Assembly (NCBI GenBank): GCA_027019085.1 | Contig: JALUXG010000039.1 | Location: forward strand, 62,001-126,000 | Direction: 5' to 3' | Origin: Rhodanobacteraceae bacterium | GTDB lineage: Bacteria; Pseudomonadota; Gammaproteobacteria; Xanthomonadales; Rhodanobacteraceae | DNA: 64,000 nucleotides | Shown here: positions 49,805-60,061 of the stretch, piece by piece | Layout: each line of letters starts with the position of its first letter | How positions within the stretch are numbered: the first letter of the stretch is position 1 | Program-made: the position numbers and the translations under genes | Notes under the pieces: model-generated | The model's database searches: none | What the model was told of the DNA's origin: nothing | The model's input: the letters and a program-made list of their open reading frames with translations, nothing else

Positions 49805-50698
49805 TCAGGTTCCGTTGCCGTCCTCGAGCTCCTTGCGCAGCCAGGTGGCAAGCGCGCCGACGCGCGCATCGGTGCCACCGCGCACTGTGCACAGGATCCA
49901 TGTTCCACCCGTGTCGACAAAGCCCCAGGGTGCACACAGGCGTCCCGCCGACAGATCGGCGGCGACCAGCGGCTGGGGAGCTATGGCGATGCCGAGCCCG
50001 GCCACGGCCGCTTCCAGCAGGTAGTACAGATGCTCGAAGGCCTGCCCGGGCTGCAAGTCCGAGGGGTTGATGCCCACGGCCCGGGCCCAGGCCGGCCAGG
50101 CCTCCGGTCGCGACAAAGTATGCAGCAGGGGCAGGTCGACAAGTCGCTGCGGGGGTGCGTTGTCCAGACCCATGCCCGCGACCACGGCCGGCGCCATCAC
50201 CGGACCGATGCGCTCGTTGCCGAGTTCGTGCACGGTCCAGCTCGGGGGCCAGGGTGGCGTGGCAATGAACAGTCCCGCGTCCAGTCCGGACAGCGCATCG
50301 TCGGGCGGTTGCTCATGCGCAGCCAGGTGCAGGTCCAGCCCCGGGATGTCCTGTCGCAGGCGTTCGAGGCGGGGAATCATCCAGCGGGCAAGCAGGCTGC
50401 CCGGGCAGCCGAGGACCCGGGTTCGGTCCTGACCCGCGCGTAATCGCCTGCGCGCCGAGCGCAGCATGTCGAGCGCCTCGATGGCGGTTGCCTGCAGCCG
50501 TTCGCCGGCTTCGGTCATGACCAGGCCACGACCGTGTCGCTGGAACAGCACGCAGCCCAGATCCTCCTCGAGCAGGCGCAGCTGTCGGCTCACCGCGCCG
50601 TGGGTGACGTGCAGGCTGCGTGCTGCATCACTCACACTTCCGCACCGGGCGATGGCCTCGAAAGCCTTGATCGCATTGAGCGGCGGCAGTTTGTCCAT
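49805..50698 (-). CDS. LysR family regulator, GcvA/TrpI-like
   Basis: This 297-residue regulator has a winged helix-turn-helix at residues 1-65 (PPLNAIKAFEAIARCGSVSD, LHVTHGAVSRQLRLLEEDL) and a C-terminal periplasmic-binding-like effector domain. The THGAVSRQLRLLEEDLG helix is like that of TrpI, the LysR activator of trpBA in Pseudomonas. It lies between trpF and trpBA and points away from trpBA. A role in trp control is inference. In TrpI-type systems the regulator is directly divergent from trpB; here a GGDEF gene intervenes. Confidence 0.85.
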   Translation of the reverse strand: MDKLPPLNAIKAFEAIARCGSVSDAARSLHVTHGAVSRQLRLLEEDLGCVLFQRHGRGLVMTEAGERLQATAIEALDMLRSARRRLRAGQDRTRVLGCPGSLLARWMIPRLERLRQDIPGLDLHLAAHEQPPDDALSGLDAGLFIATPPWPPSWTVHELGNERIGPVMAPAVVAGMGLDNAPPQRLVDLPLLHTLSRPEAWPAWARAVGINPSDLQPGQAFEHLYYLLEAAVAGLGIAIAPQPLVAADLSAGRLCAPWGFVDTGGTWILCTVRGGTDARVGALATWLRKELEDGNGT

Positions 50699-51008
50699 GG
50701 ATCTAGGCTATCAGTAAATCTGACAGGTTTGCATCGTGGTGAGGTACCCAGCGAGCGCTGGTATTGCACGGGTATCGCAAACCTGGTGGCGCTTGGTTCA
50801 GGACTACACCCGCCTGCATCGCCCGGCCTGGAGCGGATGCCAGCTTGCCAGGGGCACTCTCCCGACGTGCTTCCCGGAAGCAGCCAGTGAAGGCGGCGCA
50901 GTCGGATTCGGTTCGATGCCGGGGGATGGTCCGGTTTTTTCCGGGCCGTATCATGCAAAAATCCATGTACCTGTCCGCCACGTCGGCAGGGCTTGTGCAG
51001 GAGATGGA
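50699..51008. other. Divergent promoter region with an inverted repeat
   Basis: This 310-base gap lies between the LysR gene and the GGDEF gene. It contains an 8-base inverted repeat AGGTTTGC (50725-50732) and GCAAACCT (50777-50784), with a smaller CCAGCG/CGCTGG repeat (50748-50761) inside. These could be a LysR binding region. Coding upstream of 51009 cannot be excluded because the frame stays open from 50736, but the sequence is not domain-like. Confidence 0.45.
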
Positions 51009-52415
51009 TTGTTGACGCCGCAAGACAGAACCTCCGCAAACGTGCCCCGGGTATTGCGTGAACTGCATGTGCCGATTCCCGAAATCATCGACATGCTGGT
51101 GGATGCCATCTGTGTCGTGGACGAGGAAGGGCGATTTGTTTACGTCAGTGCCGCCTTCGAGCGCATTTTCGGGTACACGCCGCGGGAGGTCGTGGGACGC
51201 GGCATGATCGACCTGGTGCACCCGGATGATCGTGCGAGGACGCTGGAAAGTGCACGCGCGGTGATGGCAGGAAAGCCCAATACGCATTTCGAGAACCGCT
51301 ACATGCGCAAGGACGGCACCATCGTGCACATCATGTGGTCGGCACGCTGGTCGGCGCGCGACCGTTTGCGCATTGCCGTGGCGCGTGACGTCACCGAGCG
51401 CAAGCGTGCAGAAGCGAGGCAGGCGTCACTTTACGACATCGCGCAGGCAGCGCATTCGGCGGACAGCATTTCCGAGCTGTACCGGCGAATCCACGAGATC
51501 ATCGGTCGACTTTTGCCGGCCGGCAATTTCTATGTCGCCTTGTGCGATGACGAGCGGGCTGCGGTGTACTTTCCCTATCACGTCGATCGCCACGACAAGA
51601 GGCCCCGGCCGCAATCGATGGATGCCGACTTACTGACCACCCGGGTGATACGCACGGGCAAAGCCGTGCTGGCCACGCCCGGGACGCGTGCCGCGACGGG
51701 CCATGGTTGCGGCCATGCAGCGTTGTACTGGCTGGGCGTACCGCTGGAGACAAGCGACGGCGTCATCGGAATGCTGGCGGTGCAGAGCTATGACCCGGAT
51801 GTCCGCATCGGCGAGGCCGACATGGAGTGGCTGCAATTCGCATCCGGGCAGGTGGCCGCCGCCATCGCCCGCAAGCAGATGGAGGAAAAGTTGCGCCACA
51901 GCGCACTGCACGATCCCCTTACCGGCTTGCCCAACAGGCTGTTGCTGCAGCAGCACCTGCAGGCGGCGCAGGGCCTGTCCGCTCCCGGGTCGGGCAGTAT
52001 CGCCCTGATTTATCTGGACCTTGATGATTTCAAGCATGTCAACGACACCCTGGGGCATGCCACTGGCGACGAACTGCTGCGCTGCGTGGCGCAGCGGCTG
52101 GTCGAGAGCGTGCGAAGTACCGATACGGTCACCCGCATGGGTGGGGACGAATTCGTGATACTTCTGACCGAGATGTCGACCCCGGCCTGTGTTGCCGCCG
52201 TGGCGGCCAAGGTGCTTGCCGCCATTTCCCGTCCGTTCCGTTTGGCCGGCAGGGAGGTATGCATCACGGCAAGCCTGGGCAGCATAGAGGACACGTCCGC
52301 TGAGCTTGACCTTGAGCGAATGCTCACGTGCGCCGACCAGGCGATGTATCGCGCGAAGGGGGAGGGCGGCAACCGGGCCTGCATGGCGTCAGCGGATACC
52401 GATGCCCGACGTTGA
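51009..52415 (+). CDS. PAS-GAF-GGDEF diguanylate cyclase
   Basis: This 468-residue cytoplasmic sensor makes cyclic di-GMP. A PAS domain (about 20-130, [32 protein letters not shown]) is followed by a GAF domain (about 145-290) and a GGDEF domain (about 310-460) with an active GGDEF (RMGGDEF) and an I-site RxxD (RSTD) five residues before it. The start is uncertain: TTG at 51009 or 51012 with AGGAGAT just upstream is the best choice. It sits between the LysR gene and trpB on the trp side. Confidence 0.87.
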   Translation: MLTPQDRTSANVPRVLRELHVPIPEIIDMLVDAICVVDEEGRFVYVSAAFERIFGYTPREVVGRGMIDLVHPDDRARTLESARAVMAGKPNTHFENRYMRKDGTIVHIMWSARWSARDRLRIAVARDVTERKRAEARQASLYDIAQAAHSADSISELYRRIHEIIGRLLPAGNFYVALCDDERAAVYFPYHVDRHDKRPRPQSMDADLLTTRVIRTGKAVLATPGTRAATGHGCGHAALYWLGVPLETSDGVIGMLAVQSYDPDVRIGEADMEWLQFASGQVAAAIARKQMEEKLRHSALHDPLTGLPNRLLLQQHLQAAQGLSAPGSGSIALIYLDLDDFKHVNDTLGHATGDELLRCVAQRLVESVRSTDTVTRMGGDEFVILLTEMSTPACVAAVAAKVLAAISRPFRLAGREVCITASLGSIEDTSAELDLERMLTCADQAMYRAKGEGGNRACMASADTDARR

Positions 52416-52604
52416 GGGCGACCACGGGTACACGCTGGGGACGCAGCTCGTGGGCATCGGCATGGCGACCGTCCGGCGGACACTCCAGGCGTTCCGGATC
52501 GCGTGACACGGAGTCGTTGCCTCCGGGCCCGCATGTCGTTGTCTTGAGAAAAACTGACAGCCATGTTCGATCTTTTCGCTTTTCCGTGCACGGGTGTGTC
52601 AGTA

Positions 52605-52627
52605 GTCTGGCGGGGTTGCAGCCAGAC
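52605..52627 (+). other. Hairpin just before trpB
   Basis: GTCTGGC (52605-52611) and GCCAGAC (52621-52627) form a perfect 7-bp stem with a 9-base loop, ending 12 bases before the trpB ATG. No Shine-Dalgarno sequence is visible in that spacer. It could be an operator, a translation control element or chance. Confidence 0.4.
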
Positions 52628-52639
52628 GATCGATCACAC

Positions 52640-53860
52640 ATGAAACCGAGCCTCAGCATTGACGACTATCACGCCTGGCCGGATGAGCGGGGCCGATTTG
52701 GCCCCTACGGCGGCATGTTCGTGGCCGAAACGCTCATGGCGCCGCTCGCCGAGCTGCGGGACGCCTACCTGCACCTGCGCGAAGATGCGGCGTTCATGGC
52801 CGAACTCGATCGCGATCTGGCGCACTACGTGGGCCGGCCCAGCCCGCTGTATCTCGCCGAGCGGCTCTCGCGCGAAGTTGGCGGCGCGCGCATCGTGTTC
52901 AAGCGTGAGGACCTCAACCACACCGGTGCGCACAAGATCAACAACACCGTGGGCCAGGCGCTGCTGGCCCGGCACATGGGCAAGCCGCGCGTGATCGCCG
53001 AGACCGGCGCCGGCCAGCACGGCGTGGCCACCGCTACGGTGGCCGCGCGCCTGGGCCTGAAATGCGTGGTCTACATGGGCGCCACCGACATCGAGCGGCA
53101 GAAGATCAACGTCTACCGCATGAAGCTGCTGGGCGCCGAGGTGGTGCCGGTGACCTCCGGCTCGAAGACCCTCAAGGATGCGCTCAACGAGGCGTTGCGC
53201 GACTGGGTCACCAACGTGGACGACACCTTTTACATCATCGGTACCGTGGCCGGTCCGCACCCGTATCCGATGATGGTGCGCGACTTCAACGCCGTGGTCG
53301 GTCGCGAGGCGCGCGCGCAGGTGCTGGAGCAGTTCGGCCGCCTGCCGGACGCCATCACTGCCTGCGTCGGCGGCGGTTCCAATGCCATGGGCATCTTCCA
53401 TGCCTTCCTCAACGACCGCGAGGTGCGCCTGGTGGGTGCCGAAGCGGCGGGCGAGGGCCTGGCCAGCGGGCACCATGCGGCGTCGCTGGCGGCCGGTCGG
53501 CCGGGCGTGCTGCACGGCAATCGCACCTACGTGCTGTGCGACGACGATGGCCAGATCACCGAGACGCATTCGATATCGGCTGGCCTGGACTATCCGGGCG
53601 TCGGCCCCGAGCATGCCTTCCTCAAGGACTCAGGGCGTGCCCAATACCTCGGCGTCGACGATGACGAGGCAATGGAGGCTTTCCACCGCCTGTGCCTCAC
53701 CGAAGGCATCCTGCCGGCGCTGGAATCCAGCCATGCCGTGGCTCAGGCCATCAAGCTGGCGCAGGCATTGCCCAGGGACGGCCTGGTGCTGTGCAATCTT
53801 TCCGGTCGAGGCGACAAGGACGTGCACACTATCGCCGCCAGGGAGGGGATCGAGCTGTGA
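52640..53860 (+). CDS. trpB: Tryptophan synthase beta subunit
   Basis: This 406-residue PLP enzyme condenses indole and serine. The PLP lysine is in [22 protein letters not shown] and the phosphate-binding GGGSNAMG are present, and the N-terminal [12 protein letters not shown] is family-typical. It overlaps trpA by the GTGA at 53857-53860. The ATG at 52640 has no strong ribosome binding site. Confidence 0.97.
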   Translation: MKPSLSIDDYHAWPDERGRFGPYGGMFVAETLMAPLAELRDAYLHLREDAAFMAELDRDLAHYVGRPSPLYLAERLSREVGGARIVFKREDLNHTGAHKINNTVGQALLARHMGKPRVIAETGAGQHGVATATVAARLGLKCVVYMGATDIERQKINVYRMKLLGAEVVPVTSGSKTLKDALNEALRDWVTNVDDTFYIIGTVAGPHPYPMMVRDFNAVVGREARAQVLEQFGRLPDAITACVGGGSNAMGIFHAFLNDREVRLVGAEAAGEGLASGHHAASLAAGRPGVLHGNRTYVLCDDDGQITETHSISAGLDYPGVGPEHAFLKDSGRAQYLGVDDDEAMEAFHRLCLTEGILPALESSHAVAQAIKLAQALPRDGLVLCNLSGRGDKDVHTIAAREGIEL

Positions 53861-54669
53861 ATGACACAAGCCAAAACCGCCTGGACCGACGTTTCGCAGC
53901 CCTGAAGTCCGCCGGACGCACCGGCCTGATCCCCTTCGTCACGGCCGGTGATCCGGCGCCTGAACTGACGGTGCCGGTGATGCATGCCCTGGTCGCCGCC
54001 GGCGCCGACGTGATCGAACTGGGCATGCCTTTCTCCGACCCGATGGCCGACGGTCCGGTGATCCAGCACGCCAGTGAGCGTGCGCTGGCTCACGGCGTCA
54101 CGGTGCAGCGGGTGCTGCAATGGGTGCGCGCATTTCGCGATACTGACGCCGACACCCCCGTGGTGCTGATGGGCTATCTCAATCCGGTTGAGATCATGGG
54201 CGAGAAAGATTTCGCGCATGCCGCCGCGCAGGCCGGGGTGGACGGGGTGCTGCTGGTCGATTGCCCGGTCGAGGAAGACGAAACCGTCGCCCCATTGCGC
54301 GCCGCCGGGCTGAAACGCATCCTGCTGACCGCACCGACAACCGCACAGGAACGGCTGGACAGGGCCTGCGAGTTGGCGGAAGGATTCCTGTACTATGTGT
54401 CGTTCGCGGGGGTGACAGGAGCGGGCCGGCTGGCCGTGGACACCATGGCCGATCGGGTGGCTGGCATCCGTCGGCGATCGCAGGCACCAGTCGCGGTCGG
54501 GTTCGGTGTCCGCGATGCCGGGAGCGCACGGGCCATCGCGGCCTTTGCCGATGCCGTGGTGATCGGCAGTGCGCTGGTCGAACGGCTGGACGGTGCGGGC
54601 GATGCAACCGAGGCCGCTGCACGCGTGCAGTCGTTCCTGGCCCCGATTCGCGCTGCGCTGGAGCGGTAG
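53857..54669 (+). CDS. trpA: Tryptophan synthase alpha subunit
   Basis: This 270-residue TIM-barrel enzyme cleaves indole-3-glycerol phosphate and channels indole to Trp[11 protein letters not shown] and the catalytic Glu in [19 protein letters not shown] are present, with the catalytic Asp in LLVDCPVEE and [14 protein letters not shown] for loop 6. The GTG at 53857 overlaps the trpB stop, so the two are translationally coupled. Confidence 0.97.
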   Translation: MNDTSQNRLDRRFAALKSAGRTGLIPFVTAGDPAPELTVPVMHALVAAGADVIELGMPFSDPMADGPVIQHASERALAHGVTVQRVLQWVRAFRDTDADTPVVLMGYLNPVEIMGEKDFAHAAAQAGVDGVLLVDCPVEEDETVAPLRAAGLKRILLTAPTTAQERLDRACELAEGFLYYVSFAGVTGAGRLAVDTMADRVAGIRRRSQAPVAVGFGVRDAGSARAIAAFADAVVIGSALVERLDGAGDATEAAARVQSFLAPIRAALER

Positions 54670-54725
54670 CCGCCACGGCCGGCGACTTGATTCATACGGG
54701 CAGGCAGACCCGGGAGAGTGACACG

Positions 54726-55592
54726 ATGAACTGGCTGCAAAAACTCATGACGCCGCGTATCCGCACCGAGTCCAGCAACGGCAAGAGCAAGGTGCCGGAA
54801 GGGATCTGGGAAAAGTGCAAGGGATGCAGCGCGGTACTGTACCGGCCGGAGCTGGAACGCCAGTTGATGGTCTGTCCCAAATGCGGTCACCATCACGCCA
54901 TCGCTGCGCGCCAGCGCTTGCAGGCACTGTTTGACGATGCAAGCAGCGCGGAACTGTTTGCCGGCCTGGAGTCGGTCGACCCGCTCCGTTTCCGCGATTC
55001 GAAGAAATACCGCGACCGTCTCCTCGCTGCGCAAAAGGCCACCGGCGAGAAAGACGCGCTTGTCGTGATGCGCGGGCTGCTCAAGTCCCGCCCCCTGGTC
55101 GTGGCAGCGTTCGAGTTCCGCTACATGGGCGGGTCGATGGGTTCGGTGGTGGGCGAGAAATTCACCCGCGCCGCCGAGCGCGCACTCGCCGAGCGCATTC
55201 CTTTCGTGAGTTTTTCCTCCAGCGGCGGAGCACGCATGCAGGAAGGACTGTTCTCGCTGATGCAGATGGCCAAGACATCGGCGGCGCTGGCGCGTCTGCG
55301 CGATGCCGGCATCCCCTATGTTTCGGTGCTCACAGATCCCACCACCGGAGGGGTTTCGGCCAGTTTTGCCATGCTCGGGGATCTCAACATCGCCGAACCG
55401 AAGGCCCTGATCGGTTTTGCCGGCCCTCGCGTCATCGAGCAGACGGTGCGCGAGACCCTGCCGGAAGGCTTCCAGCGGTCCGAATTCCTGCTTGAGCACG
55501 GTGCCATCGACATGATCGTCGACCGGCGGGAAATGCGCGACAGGCTGGCCGACCTGCTGGCCCTGCTGACCCGGGCCGAGCGTGTGGCCTAG
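54726..55592 (+). CDS. accD: Acetyl-CoA carboxylase carboxyltransferase beta subunit
   Basis: This 288-residue subunit of the carboxyltransferase that makes malonyl-CoA has an N-terminal four-Cys zinc ribbon (CKGC near 30-33, CPKC near 51-54) and the crotonase-fold carboxyltransferase domain with [19 protein letters not shown] and [16 protein letters not shown]. Linkage to trpBA is conserved in many proteobacteria. folC, the usual next gene, is absent. Confidence 0.97.
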   Translation: MNWLQKLMTPRIRTESSNGKSKVPEGIWEKCKGCSAVLYRPELERQLMVCPKCGHHHAIAARQRLQALFDDASSAELFAGLESVDPLRFRDSKKYRDRLLAAQKATGEKDALVVMRGLLKSRPLVVAAFEFRYMGGSMGSVVGEKFTRAAERALAERIPFVSFSSSGGARMQEGLFSLMQMAKTSAALARLRDAGIPYVSVLTDPTTGGVSASFAMLGDLNIAEPKALIGFAGPRVIEQTVRETLPEGFQRSEFLLEHGAIDMIVDRREMRDRLADLLALLTRAERVA

Positions 55593-55988
55593 GCTTCTGG
55601 CCCGTGGCATTCTGGCCCGCTGCATGAAGGGACGACAGGTTTGTGTTGTTTGCAGGCGAGCACCCGACCGATGAGCTGCGCGCGTCCCACGCCGGCAGTA
55701 CGCCACATGCCGGCGTCCGGTGCATGTGGAGCGACCCGACACAATTGCGCATGGCCTCTTGAGCGTGGCGGCCACTGGTGGTACCTATAACCTATGGCTA
55801 GGTGGCAGGTCGCGGCCTGCCGATGCATCAGTGCGCGATTACGGCATGCGCAACGTGATCGGCACGGGCCGGGGGCAAGGTATCCAGGGGATGGCAATGC
55901 AGGCATGGGCATGCACTGAACGGTGGCACGACCACGCGTTGCGCGCGGATGGCGCGGCGCGGTGCCGCCCCGTGTCCGGAGATTGGCC
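55593..55988. other. 396-base gap after accD, no clear gene
   Basis: This stretch separates accD from the AraC gene. It contains a GGCAGG/CCTGCC inverted repeat near 55803-55820 and a CTATAACCTATG that could hold a -10. A 90-codon open frame at 55720-55992 has no family-like features or start signal and overlaps the AraC gene start. I see nothing else. Confidence 0.5.
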
Positions 55989-57008
55989 ATGAATACCATG
56001 TCGCCCAGTCGCGAATGGCACATGGACCTTCGCGCCCCGGACCTGCATGCCCTGGGCAGCCTGATGCGGGTGTGCAGCATGGCGGTGACGCCCCTGGCAC
56101 AAGCCCCGATGCATGCCGTACTGGCATCCGACGAGATGGATGATGCCGTCCTCTGCAGCAGCCGTTGCGAGTTCCCGGTACGGACACGGTTTCGACTCCC
56201 TGGCGATCACAACCTGATCGCATTCATGCATGAGGCGGGCGAAGGCAGCTGGGTCGGCGGCGAGCCACTGGCTTCGGGCATGTTGCTGCTCGGGATGCCG
56301 GGCATCCCGTGCGAGATGCGTCTCGGGGCCGGTACCTGCTGGAGCATCGTGCTGCTGAAGGGGCATGATCTCAGAATCGAACTATCGCGCCTCGGGTATT
56401 ACGCGCAAAGCGTGTCACGCCGCATCCAGCGCATCGTGCCCGGGGAGGACGCGGAGAGTGCCGAGCGCATGCGCAGCTTGTTCGAATGCATCCGCCTGCG
56501 TTATCTCGAACAAAGGCGTGACATCAATATCAAGGGCCTGCTGGATCGCCTGCGCGAAAACCTGATGCCCGATCTGGTCTCGCTGTTCCCGGCACTTCCG
56601 GACAACGCACGTACACGGCACTCCCATTACCTGGTGCTGCGCAGGGTGGAGAATTTCATCGCAGCCAATCTCCGCCGTGAGCTTCGCGTGCACGACCTGT
56701 GTGAAGCCGGCTCGACCAGCGAGCGCAACCTGCGATACATCTTCAGTGATTTTGTCGGCATCTCGCCCAACCACTACCTGGCCACGCTGCGCCTGTGCGA
56801 GGCCCGCCGACTGCTGAGCGAGGCCACGCCGGGGCAGCACACCGTACGCGCCATTGCGATGGAATGCGGACTGTGGGATCTGTCCCGGTTTGCCGAGAAC
56901 TACCGACAGATGTTCGGCGAATTGCCCAGCGATACCCTGAACGAACCAAGGCGTACGCCCAGGGAACGCCATGCGCCCTACCTGTCGCCGGGTGTGCAGT
57001 ACACCTGA
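55989..57008 (+). CDS. AraC family transcriptional regulator
   Basis: This 339-residue regulator has an N-terminal ligand-binding-type domain (about 25-160) and a C-terminal AraC/XylS double helix-turn-helix (about 225-325), with LCEAGSTSERNLRYIFSDFVG and the second helix pair HTVRAIAMECGLWDLSRFAENYRQMFGELP. The ligand is unknown. The ATG at 55989 has GGAGA 6 bases upstream. Neighbours give no target; accD and an unknown gene flank it. Confidence 0.87.
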   Translation: MNTMSPSREWHMDLRAPDLHALGSLMRVCSMAVTPLAQAPMHAVLASDEMDDAVLCSSRCEFPVRTRFRLPGDHNLIAFMHEAGEGSWVGGEPLASGMLLLGMPGIPCEMRLGAGTCWSIVLLKGHDLRIELSRLGYYAQSVSRRIQRIVPGEDAESAERMRSLFECIRLRYLEQRRDINIKGLLDRLRENLMPDLVSLFPALPDNARTRHSHYLVLRRVENFIAANLRRELRVHDLCEAGSTSERNLRYIFSDFVGISPNHYLATLRLCEARRLLSEATPGQHTVRAIAMECGLWDLSRFAENYRQMFGELPSDTLNEPRRTPRERHAPYLSPGVQYT

Positions 57009-57038
57009 GCGCGGCGGCGCGACGGCATCGGTTCCGGG

Positions 57039-58130
57039 TCAGGATGCGGCCTGGTGGTCTGCTTTGGAGAAGCTGCGGCGCAGGCGGGAGAGCACCGTGG
57101 CTGCCGAAGCATCGCCGGTGGGTGCCTCCGCCCCATCGATGGCCACGTAGCCGGCCACGTAATAGGCATTGATGAAGCCGGCGACATCCTCGACCGGCGA
57201 TTTGGCCGCAGTGGCGATCTCGTCGACGGTACCGGCCTGTTTCATCATGGCGGTGGCGATCCGGAAATGACGCGGAAACTCGCGTTCAATCTGCGGCCAG
57301 CGGGTCAGTTTCCAGGCGGCCTCCGGGTCCAGGTGTGGCGCCAGCCGGCCATCGCTGGCACACAGGGCGGCATACCACAGCAAGCGCACCAGCGGCTGTT
57401 CCGGGCCGACATGCGAAACCTTCGGATCGTCGGCATCGACGGGTTCAAGACGCGAGGCGGGCAGCTCAAGCAACGCCTGCAGCGGCTTGAGCTGCGGCGC
57501 TGCGCGATACTGCCCCCTGGCCGGATCGATATGCAGTCCGAGGCCTGCCGAAGCATCCTCGACCAGCACGGAAACATCGAGATCGCCAGCCAGCAACATG
57601 GATGCAACGGTGGCCGGTTCAGCGGCAGGGGCCTGCTTCACTTCCCTTGCAGTCTCCGGCGTCGCGGGTGCGGGATGGGGTACCGGTTCGGAAGTTTCCG
57701 CCGTGGCGCGTGCGTGCGCGGGATGATGTGCCGTGACCAGTTCCGGTGCGGGGGAAGAGGCTCCGTCGTGTGGTGTTGACTTTCCGTGCCCTGGCGACGG
57801 TGCGGGCGCTGCTTGCGTGTCGAGCCCCTGCACCTGGCGCAGCATGTCGACCAGTGCCTCGCCGTCCAGCGGCTTGCGCAGCAGAAGCTCGCAGTCGCGC
57901 ATGGACGCTTCCTGGGTATAGGCCGCGCAACGGCGTCCCTCGGCCAGGGCGCGTACCCAGTCCATGTGCCCCCAGACGCTGTCCACGTCGATGATCAGCA
58001 GGTCGCTGTTGCTTCCTTCAGACAGGCTCCATTGGCCCAGTTTCGGAGATTCCAGCGTCTGGATGGCCAATCGGGCGTCCGCCTCGTCCAGTCCCGACAA
58101 GGCCAGCGTGAAAAAAGTCTTCAATGACAC
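57039..58130 (-). CDS. Unknown protein with receiver-like N-terminus
   Basis: This 363-residue protein is unrecognised. Residues 1-110 resemble a receiver or Rossmann-like fold (LLIIDVDSVWGHMDWVRAL, then CELLLRKPLDGEALVDML), followed by an Ala/Pro/His linker (115-185). A C-terminal globular domain (190-363) has ASMLLAGDLDVSVLVEDASAG, RLLWYAALCASDGRL and a helix-turn-helix-like AGTVDEIATAAKSPVEDVAG. The start could be the GTG at 58130 or a TTG at 58124 placed 5 bases after AGGGGGAG. It is divergent from gltX. Confidence 0.7.
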   Translation of the reverse strand: MSLKTFFTLALSGLDEADARLAIQTLESPKLGQWSLSEGSNSDLLIIDVDSVWGHMDWVRALAEGRRCAAYTQEASMRDCELLLRKPLDGEALVDMLRQVQGLDTQAAPAPSPGHGKSTPHDGASSPAPELVTAHHPAHARATAETSEPVPHPAPATPETAREVKQAPAAEPATVASMLLAGDLDVSVLVEDASAGLGLHIDPARGQYRAAPQLKPLQALLELPASRLEPVDADDPKVSHVGPEQPLVRLLWYAALCASDGRLAPHLDPEAAWKLTRWPQIEREFPRHFRIATAMMKQAGTVDEIATAAKSPVEDVAGFINAYYVAGYVAIDGAEAPTGDASAATVLSRLRRSFSKADHQAAS

Positions 58131-58309
58131 TCCCCCTGCGACGGCCGTCCACGTGCAGCGGCCTGTAAACCGTGCGCACATTGTCGCCTTATTTCGGCTC
58201 GGGTCAATGGCGGGGCTGTCTGTTCACCCGCAACAATCCGTTGTGCCAGGTCCTGGCGGGGCAAGGCTCTGGTATCCTGAACGGCTTGGTCCATCACCAC
58301 ATTCCGAGC

Positions 58310-59716
58310 ATGAACGTGCGTACACGATTTGCCCCGAGTCCGACCGGTTACCTGCATGTCGGTGGTGCCAGGACAGCCCTTTACTGCTGGCTGGAGGCAC
58401 GTCATCACGGCGGCTCGTTCGTGTTGCGCATCGAGGATACCGACCGCGAGCGCTCCACCGAGGCGGCAGTGCAGGCGATCCTCGACGGCATGCGCTGGCT
58501 GGGCCTGGAAGCCGATGAAGGACCGGTCTACCAGACCGCGCGCCTGGAACGCTATCGCCAGGTCGCCGGGCAGCTGCTCGAAGCGGGCAAGGCGTACTAC
58601 GCCTACGAGAGCCGCGAGGAAATCGAGGCCATGCGCGCGCAGGCCATGGCCAGAGGGGATAAACCGCGCTACAACGGCTACTACCGCGACCGCAACGAAC
58701 CGTATCGCGACGATCCCAATCGCGTGATCCGCTTCAAAAATCCCACCTCGGGTTCCGTCGTGTTCGATGACAAGGTCAAGGGTCGCATCGAATGGTCGAA
58801 CGCCGAGCTGGATGATTTCGTGCTTTTCCGATCGGACGGTTTTCCGACCTACAACTTTGCCGTGGTGGTCGATGACATCGACATGGGCATCACCGAGGTC
58901 ATTCGCGGCGATGACCATGTCAACAACACGCCGCGGCAGATCAATGTCTATCGGGCGCTGGGCGCAACGGTGCCGACCTTTGCCCATCTGCCGATGATTC
59001 TCGGTGCGGACGGACAAAAGCTGTCCAAGCGCCACGGTGCGGTGGGCGTCATGCAATACCGCGAGGACGGCTACCTGCCGCAGGCGTTGCTCAATTACCT
59101 GGTGCGCCTTGGCTGGTCGCACGGTGACCAGGAGCTGTTCAGCATCGAGGAGATGATCGCGCTGTTCGACGTCGCCGATGTCAACGCAGCGGCAGCGCGT
59201 TTCGACCTCGCCAAGCTCGGCTGGCTCAACCAGCAGTACCTCAAGCAGGGCGATCCGTCACGCATCGGCGAAGAGCTGGCCTGGCATCTGGCGCGGATCG
59301 GCATCGATCCGTCGTCGGGGCCGGCTCCGGCCGATGTGGTCGTGGCCCTGTGCGACCGTGTGCAGACACTGCGGGACATGGCCGATCGCGCACGCATCTG
59401 GTACCAGCCGATTGCGTCCTGGGACGAGAAGGCGGTTCGCAAGCACCTGCATGCGCAAACCGCGCCGTTGGTGCTGCAAGCCATGCTGGCAGGACTGCAG
59501 GCCCTTGCCGAGTGGACGCCCGCAAGTATCCATGGCGTGGTCGAGCAGGTGGCCGGAACCCTGCAGCTGGGCATGGGCAAGGTGGCGCAGCCCTTGCGTG
59601 TGGCCATCACCGGCACCCAGGTCTCGCCCTCGATCGATCACACCGTGTACCTGGCCGGCAGGGATGAAGCCCTGCGTCGCATTGCCCATGCGCTCGAACT
59701 GGCGGGTGCGGACTGA
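58310..59716 (+). CDS. gltX: Glutamyl-tRNA synthetase
   Basis: This 468-residue class I enzyme charges tRNA-Glu. The first signature is [15 protein letters not shown] at residues 5-19 (HVGG replaces HIGH), and the second is KLSKRHG near residue 240. The family anticodon-binding C-terminal domain is present. I chose the ATG at 58310 (MNVRTRFAP); upstream open frame has no family match. HipA of E. coli phosphorylates this enzyme, so it is a possible target of the HipA at 9021 (inference). Confidence 0.97.
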   Translation: MNVRTRFAPSPTGYLHVGGARTALYCWLEARHHGGSFVLRIEDTDRERSTEAAVQAILDGMRWLGLEADEGPVYQTARLERYRQVAGQLLEAGKAYYAYESREEIEAMRAQAMARGDKPRYNGYYRDRNEPYRDDPNRVIRFKNPTSGSVVFDDKVKGRIEWSNAELDDFVLFRSDGFPTYNFAVVVDDIDMGITEVIRGDDHVNNTPRQINVYRALGATVPTFAHLPMILGADGQKLSKRHGAVGVMQYREDGYLPQALLNYLVRLGWSHGDQELFSIEEMIALFDVADVNAAAARFDLAKLGWLNQQYLKQGDPSRIGEELAWHLARIGIDPSSGPAPADVVVALCDRVQTLRDMADRARIWYQPIASWDEKAVRKHLHAQTAPLVLQAMLAGLQALAEWTPASIHGVVEQVAGTLQLGMGKVAQPLRVAITGTQVSPSIDHTVYLAGRDEALRRIAHALELAGAD

Positions 59717-59737
59717 TCATGTACTGCGGCACGCAAT

Positions 59738-60028
59738 ATGGGTGAACTGTTGCAACGGATCCTCAAGGGTGTGGACCTCGGTGCGCCGGGAGCGACCGCG
59801 CAGATCTTCCACAACCTGATGCTTGTGATCCCCTGGGTGCCGTTGCTCTGGTTCACGCTGTTCAGTGCCGTGCTCGGCATCGCGGTGGGCTGGTGGCGGG
59901 GCCGGCCATGGCTGGGCTTGTGGACGAGCCTGGTGATCGGCCCGGTGGCCTTGATCATCCTGATGGCCCTGCCGTCCCGGCGCCCCACGCAGGGTACGGA
60001 CCGGGAAGGGCCGCCTCACGAGCAGTGA
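59738..60028 (+). CDS. Small inner-membrane protein
   Basis: This 96-residue protein has two hydrophobic segments (about 27-48 and 58-80: LVIPWVPLLWFTLFSAVLGI, LGLWTSLVIGPVALIILMAL) separated by a short WRGRPW loop and a charged tail. No family is recognised. It lies 21 bases after gltX and 33 bases before zur on the same strand, so it is probably in the same operon. Confidence 0.65.
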   Translation: MGELLQRILKGVDLGAPGATAQIFHNLMLVIPWVPLLWFTLFSAVLGIAVGWWRGRPWLGLWTSLVIGPVALIILMALPSRRPTQGTDREGPPHEQ

Positions 60029-60061
60029 TACCATGCACCCGGGGCTTCCGGCACGCATGGC

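Noticed and set aside
55720-55992. 90-codon open frame after accD.
   Set aside because: No start signal, no recognisable motif, and it overlaps the AraC start.
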